NCBI GenBank assembly: GCA_034421095.1
Contig: DAOUKR010000019.1
Coordinates: 1 to 64,000, forward strand
Length of the DNA: 64,000 nt
Direction: 5' to 3'
Origin: JAGWBG01 sp034421095
Lineage (GTDB): Bacteria; Chloroflexota; Dehalococcoidia; Lucifugimonadales; JAGWBF01
The notes under the pieces were generated by a model. The model was not told the origin of the DNA. It did not search any database and worked only from the letters and a program-made list of their open reading frames with translations. The number at the start of each line of letters is the position of its first letter. Position 1 is the first letter of the stretch. The position numbers were made by a program, and so were the translations under genes. This document shows, one piece after another, positions 60,431 to 64,000 of the stretch.

Positions 60431-60793
60431 CTAGACGCCGAAGGAGTTACCGCAACCACAGGTCTTGGTGGCATTGGGGTTCTGGAACACGAACCCCTTG
60501 CCGTTCAAACCGTCGGAGAAGTCAAGCTCTGTGCCGGCGAGAAAGATGTAGCTCTTCTTGTCTATGAAGACTTTAACGCCGTTGTTATCAACGACTTTAT
60601 CATTGGGGCCTGCCTCTTTCTCAATGCTGAGGGTGTACAGCAGACCCGAACAGCCGCCCCCTTTGACACCTACTTTCACGCCGAACTCATCCTCCAGCCC
60701 CTCTTTCCTGGCGAAGGTCGTCAGCATTTTCGCTGCCTTCTCAGTAATACTGATGGTTAGCGTACCGTCCTCAGCGTAGTAAGCTGTCGTCAT
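60431..60793 (-). CDS. A-type Fe-S carrier (IscA/ErpA/HesB family)
   Basis: 120 aa. LTISITEKAAKMLTTFA opening, the first conserved Cys in VKGGGCSGLLYTL (about 47-59), and the C-terminal CGCGNSF pair that with it binds iron or a 4Fe-4S cluster. VFIDKKSYIFLAGTELDFSDGLNGKGFVFQNPNATKTCGC is the usual end (two joined segments). ATG 60793 with GGAGGACG upstream, from a near-consensus promoter. Pairs functionally with the YgfZ-like protein downstream. Confidence 0.94.
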   Translation of the reverse strand: MTTAYYAEDGTLTISITEKAAKMLTTFARKEGLEDEFGVKVGVKGGGCSGLLYTLSIEKEAGPNDKVVDNNGVKVFIDKKSYIFLAGTELDFSDGLNGKGFVFQNPNATKTCGCGNSFGV

Positions 60794-60841
60794 GGCGTCC
60801 TCCCGTCGGTCCTTGGCGCGCTGCCACTGCTAGTTGGTGCA

Positions 60842-60871
60842 ATTATAAATCTCTATTGGCACACGAGTCAA
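60842..60871 (-). promoter_or_regulatory. Promoter of the IscA-family gene
   Basis: TTGACT (60871-60866), 18 nt, TATAAT (60847-60842) on the minus strand, about 48 nt before the ATG. Confidence 0.75.
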
Positions 60872-60881
60872 GATTGGCGGA

Positions 60882-60890
60882 TGATATAAT
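60882..60890 (+). promoter_or_regulatory. Extended -10 promoter of the CoA-transferase gene
   Basis: TGATATAAT: TATAAT at 60885-60890 with an upstream TG, no clear -35. It lies back to back with the minus-strand promoter at 60842-60871. Confidence 0.45.
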
Positions 60891-60960
60891 CTTACGTTGA
60901 AATGGCCTCCACCCCTTGAGGGCCATCTAACGAGTAACGCTTACCCGGAGGTTATATACG

Positions 60961-62166
60961 ATGATGGAACATTCAGGGCCGCTGAACGGCGTGAAAGTGC
61001 TGGACCTTTCCACCATAGTCGCCGGAGGGACCGCTACCAGTTTGATGGCGGATTTCGGAGCGGAGGTAATCAAGGTAGAGCGCCCCGGCGGAGGAGACCC
61101 CCTCCGCAACTGGGGTCCCTTTGTAGATGGAGTGTCACTCTGGTGGAAAGTCCACTCCCGAAACAAGAAGTCCGTCACCCTGGACTTGAGGCTCCCCCAG
61201 GGCCAGAACATACTGAAGGAGTTGGCAACCCAGGCCGATGTGCTGGTAGAGGGCTTCCGGCCGGGTACTCTTGAGGGATGGGGAATTGGCCCCGATGACC
61301 TGTCCCGGGTCAACTCGCGCCTGGTGGTGGTGCGTTTCTCCGGCTTCGGACAGACGGGGCCTTACAGAGACCGCCCCGGCTTCGGGACCATCGCCGAATG
61401 TATGAGCGGCATGATTGGCATGACCGGGTTCCCGGACACCCCGCCAGTCCTCCCCCCAGTGCCCATGGCAGATGAGGTGGCGGGAACATTTGGAGCCATG
61501 GCCGCAATGATGGCCCTTTACCACCGGGATGCCCTGGGCGGCAAGTCGGGGCAAGTTATTGACATGAGCCTCTTTGAACCCTTGTTCCGTCTGTGTATTC
61601 CCCACGTGACCATCTATGACTTGCTCAACATCGTGCGAGAGCGCGTGGGCAATGATTTTCCCGATGCGGCTCCTAGAAACCTCTACAAGACGGGCGATGG
61701 GCACTGGCTGGGCCTTTCCGCCACGTCTCAGAATACCTGGGAAGTTCTGGTGAAGGCCATGGGGTTGGCGGAGCTGCTGGATGACCCTCGGTTCAAGGAC
61801 AATGCTTCCAGGATGGCCTATCGTCAGGAACTCAACCAGGAGCTTCAGGAATGGATTGGCTCACGGCCCCTGGAACAGGTGATGGAGACCATCGTGCCCG
61901 CCGGCGGCGTGGTAGGCCCGGTCTACGATATGTCCCAAATCGTCGAGGACCCCCACTACCAGGCACGGGAGGACATTCTCGAAATTGAAGACCCTGAGCT
62001 GGGGCGGACCAGGATGGTGGGTGTAGTGCCCAAGTTCAGTGAGACGCCCGGTGGGGTCTCCCATGCCGGGCCACGCTTGGGGGAGCACAACAGTCAGGTG
62101 TACGGCTCCTGGCTGGGCTATGACGAAGAGAAACTGAGAAGCCTGTCGGAGGAGAAGGTTATCTAG
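60961..62166 (+). CDS. CaiB/BaiF CoA-transferase family protein
   Basis: 401 aa class III CoA-transferase. GPLNGVKVLDLSTIVAGGTATSLMADFGAEVIKVERPGGGDPLR is the family N-terminus, NKKSVTLDLRLPQGQ and the DVLVEGFRPGTLEGWGIGPDDL segment follow, and VVRFSGFGQTGPYRDRPGFGTIAECMSG matches formyl-CoA or succinyl-CoA:carnitine-type transferases, with an Asp nucleophile expected near residue 160. ATG 60961 with GGAGGTTAT upstream. Acyl acceptor unknown. Confidence 0.93.
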   Translation: MMEHSGPLNGVKVLDLSTIVAGGTATSLMADFGAEVIKVERPGGGDPLRNWGPFVDGVSLWWKVHSRNKKSVTLDLRLPQGQNILKELATQADVLVEGFRPGTLEGWGIGPDDLSRVNSRLVVVRFSGFGQTGPYRDRPGFGTIAECMSGMIGMTGFPDTPPVLPPVPMADEVAGTFGAMAAMMALYHRDALGGKSGQVIDMSLFEPLFRLCIPHVTIYDLLNIVRERVGNDFPDAAPRNLYKTGDGHWLGLSATSQNTWEVLVKAMGLAELLDDPRFKDNASRMAYRQELNQELQEWIGSRPLEQVMETIVPAGGVVGPVYDMSQIVEDPHYQAREDILEIEDPELGRTRMVGVVPKFSETPGGVSHAGPRLGEHNSQVYGSWLGYDEEKLRSLSEEKVI

Positions 62167-62203
62167 GGCAGGGCCGTGTAGTTGATATTTACTTACTGGA
62201 TTC

Positions 62204-62602
62204 CTACCTGCCGGTTAATGCTTCGGCATCGTTGATGTACTGGACAGTCTCCCTTATATCCCGAGCTAGCACATCCTCTGGCTCACAGTTCCCATCATAG
62301 AAACATTCACCATGCAAAATGTGAGCACGGGCGCTGTATCGGGTCTCCAGCGGGTCAAATATTTGGTCTTCTCGGCGTAAGAAGCGTATTCCTCTCGTCG
62401 TCTGCCCGGAAGTCCGAGGTTCTCTCCCTGTTCGCGCAAGAATCAGAGCGTCGGTAGCCCGTTTGGTGGCACACCAGGCCTTCTCCGCCGCATCTCGTAT
62501 ATCTCCGGCTTGGAGACGTTCCAATGCTTCACCGTGAATAGTTCGAGCATCGGCGAATATCGCTGCTACACGTTCGGGTATCTCCGCCCCAATTGTTACC
62601 AT
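62204..62602 (-). CDS. Small HEPN/PaREP1-like helical protein
   Basis: 132 aa from ATG 62602, with GAGGAG six nt upstream. All-helical by composition: VAAIFADARTIHGEALERLQAGDIRDAAEKAWCATKRATDALILARTG resembles the PaREP1/HEPN pattern (paired helices with DIRDAAEKAW). The C-terminal part (YSARAHILHGECFYDGNCEPEDVLARDIRETVQYIND) continues the helices. HEPN proteins often pair with an MNT nucleotidyltransferase as toxin-antitoxin, but no MNT gene is adjacent and the RX4-6H RNase motif is not evident. Function unknown. Confidence 0.55.
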   Translation of the reverse strand: MVTIGAEIPERVAAIFADARTIHGEALERLQAGDIRDAAEKAWCATKRATDALILARTGREPRTSGQTTRGIRFLRREDQIFDPLETRYSARAHILHGECFYDGNCEPEDVLARDIRETVQYINDAEALTGR

Positions 62603-62810
62603 CTCCATCTCCTCATTCTACCTGCAGACATCCCCCTGACAGTAGTTTGTTCTGCCCTTCCACAAGTTGCCGGAGACCACCATTGATGTGTTAGTCATGG
62701 CATCGTAGTGGCATTATAGCAGGTCTTGGCCTGTACACGCTATTTTTGAGGCATGCAGCGTTTGGGTGTTGGAGTGCACTCACCATTTTCGTTATCATGG
62801 ATGCTATCTA

Positions 62811-62839
62811 TTGACTTGTGGACGTAACCCGACAATAAT
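62811..62839 (+). promoter_or_regulatory. Promoter of the 2-oxo-acid dehydrogenase operon
   Basis: TTGACT (62811-62816), 17 nt, AATAAT (62834-62839), about 49 nt before the TTG start at 62888. Confidence 0.6.
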
Positions 62840-62887
62840 ACGGTATCAAACCTTTGCAGCACGAGGTGCTGACGTGAGGAGGGTGCC

Positions 62888-63877
62888 TTGATAGAAGACA
62901 AAGGGTTGCTCATGGAAATGCTGAGACGTATGTTGCGCATCCGCTACCTGGAAGAGGAAGTGATACGGATGGTCGAGCGGGGCGAGATGATAGGGGCCGC
63001 CCACTCCTACATCGGTGAAGAGGCGGTGGCAGTAGGAGCCTGCCTGGCCCTACGGGACGATGACTGGATGACGGGCAACCACCGTTCTCACGGCCATCCC
63101 ATTGCCAAGGGCGGCGACCCCAACAAGGCCATGGCGGAGCTTCTGGGGAAGCGCACGGGCATGTGCAAAGGCAAGGGCGGCTCTATGCACCTGGCCGACT
63201 TCAGTGTGGGCATACTCGGAGAGTCGGGTATTCTGGGGTCATCCATCCCCACTGCGGTAGGCGCTGCCCTTGGCAGCAAGCTCCAGGGCAACGACAGGGT
63301 GGCGGTGGCATTCTTCGGTGACGGCGCCAGCAACGAGGGAGCATTCCACGAGTCCCTTAACCTCGCTGCGGTCTGGAAGCTCCCGGTTATCTTCCTCTGC
63401 GAGAATAACCAGTACGCCGTGACCAGCAGCTTCAAAGTTATGGTGGCTACCGAGAATATCTCGGACCGGGCCGCGGCCTACGACATTCCCGGTGTTCTTG
63501 TAGACGGTCAGGACGCAATTGCCATGTACGAGGCCATGTCCGAGGCGGTAGCGCGGGCCCGGGCAGGACAGGGACCATCCCTGATAGAGGGAAGGACTTA
63601 CCGCTACCATGACCACTCCTTGGGTCTGGGCCGTATAGTCAGAGTTACCTACCGCGAGGATGAAGAGGTCGAGCAGTGGAAACAGCGAGACCCCATTGAC
63701 ATCCATACACAGCGCCTCATCTCCCAGAACATCGCTACCCAAGGGGAGGTTGACCAGTTGGATGCGGAGGTCAAGAAGCAGATAGAGGATGCGCTGGAGT
63801 TCGCTCGCCAGAGTCCCTACCCCGACCCGTCGGAGCTATATGACGACATGTTCGCCAATCCCATTCCCCTGGAATGA
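62888..63877 (+). CDS. Thiamine-dependent 2-oxo-acid/acetoin dehydrogenase E1 alpha subunit
   Basis: 329 aa. MLRRMLRIRYLEEEVIRM start, GEEAVAVGACLAL, DWMTGNHRSHGHPIAKG, GGSMHLADFSVGILGESGILGSSIPTAVGAALG, and the ThDP/Mg motif FFGDGASNEGAFHESLNLAAVWKLPVIFLCENNQYA. TYRYHDHSLG near the end is the phosphorylation-loop-like segment of PdhA/AcoA. TTG 62888 with GAGGAGGG upstream. Acts with the E1 beta subunit that starts 68 nt downstream. Pyruvate or acetoin is not distinguishable by eye. Confidence 0.94.
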   Translation: MIEDKGLLMEMLRRMLRIRYLEEEVIRMVERGEMIGAAHSYIGEEAVAVGACLALRDDDWMTGNHRSHGHPIAKGGDPNKAMAELLGKRTGMCKGKGGSMHLADFSVGILGESGILGSSIPTAVGAALGSKLQGNDRVAVAFFGDGASNEGAFHESLNLAAVWKLPVIFLCENNQYAVTSSFKVMVATENISDRAAAYDIPGVLVDGQDAIAMYEAMSEAVARARAGQGPSLIEGRTYRYHDHSLGLGRIVRVTYREDEEVEQWKQRDPIDIHTQRLISQNIATQGEVDQLDAEVKKQIEDALEFARQSPYPDPSELYDDMFANPIPLE

Positions 63878-63945
63878 GTGATAGCGACGCGCGATCCCGG
63901 CCAGTCCATTCTCCAAAAGAGTAAGTAGACCTGAAGGAGGAAAGT

Positions 63946-64000
63946 ATGACTCAGACGGCAGTGCAGGCACGGCAAATCACTCTGACCCAGGCACTAAACG
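63946..64000 (+). CDS. 2-oxo-acid/acetoin dehydrogenase E1 beta subunit (partial, 5' end)
   Basis: Only the first 18 codons are present: MTQTAVQARQITLTQALN, matching the N-terminus of E1 beta chains (xxITxxQALNEAL). ATG 63946 has GAAGGAGGAAAG immediately upstream. The gene runs off the window end. Confidence 0.85.
   Translation, partial: MTQTAVQARQITLTQALN

Noticed and set aside
1..64000. tRNA genes
   Set aside because: No GTTCGANTC-type T-loop with matching acceptor stem was seen on either strand by eye; a tRNAscan run would settle it.

Overview
The window reads as chromosomal DNA of a moderately GC-rich bacterium, most likely a Chloroflexota of the Dehalococcoidia/SAR202 kind. This placement is inferred from protein style and gene content. 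The main clues are a 23S rRNA gene that starts from its own promoter with no 16S gene upstream, frequent TTG starts backed by strong Shine-Dalgarno sites, a T-box controlled ilv-leu operon, a UGSC-type selenoprotein, and many acyl-CoA, SDR, CoA-transferase and GMC oxidoreductase genes of the kind seen in aerobic organic-matter degraders. No database search was possible.

Layout. 1-1.2 kb: 5' part of 23S rRNA (minus) with leader and promoter. 1.2-10.1 kb (plus): SagB-type flavoenzyme, methylmalonyl-CoA mutase catalytic chain, fructose-bisphosphate aldolase/phosphatase, a PH-domain membrane protein, XTP/dITP pyrophosphatase, then moaA-rnhA-moaC and an MBL hydrolase. 10.1-19.6 kb (minus): a long branched-chain amino-acid operon (T-box, ilvB, ilvN, ilvC, leuA, leuC, an HNH-Uma2 fusion gene, leuD, methyltransferase). 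19.7-24.1 kb (plus): acyl-CoA-dehydrogenase-like monooxygenase, an unknown 352-aa protein, the UGSC selenoprotein with in-frame TGA, a terminator and an MFS transporter. 24.1-29.6 kb: phosphatase, malic enzyme, Fur regulator, enoyl-CoA hydratase, SDR, hisS.

29.6-40.9 kb is the most accessory part: a duplicated ankyrin lipoprotein, an acyltransferase, a DUF192 protein with repetitive linker, several small orphan genes around a decayed tyrosine-recombinase fragment, an hspR/unknown/hsp20 heat-shock block with a palindromic operator, a two-TM protein and an M16 peptidase lipoprotein with a 57-bp tandem-repeat linker. 40.9-51 kb: GMC oxidoreductase, alpha/beta hydrolase, two oligopeptide ABC ATPases, amidohydrolase, bacterioferritin plus a ferritin-VIT iron exporter, Ogt-type DNA repair, SDR. 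51.2-64 kb: dnaE, flavin oxidoreductase, esterase, a fatty-acid synthesis block (dehydratase pair, plsX, fabG), ygfZ and an IscA-family Fe-S carrier, CoA-transferase, a small HEPN-like protein, and the first genes of a 2-oxo-acid dehydrogenase operon.

The main themes are de novo branched-chain amino-acid synthesis under leucyl-tRNA control, cofactor and Fe-S supply, iron storage and export, acyl-CoA metabolism and stress response. The observations most worth a second look are the recoded selenoprotein with its partner gene, the HNH-Uma2 fusion lodged inside the leuC-leuD operon, and the small island at 32.8-34.4 kb.
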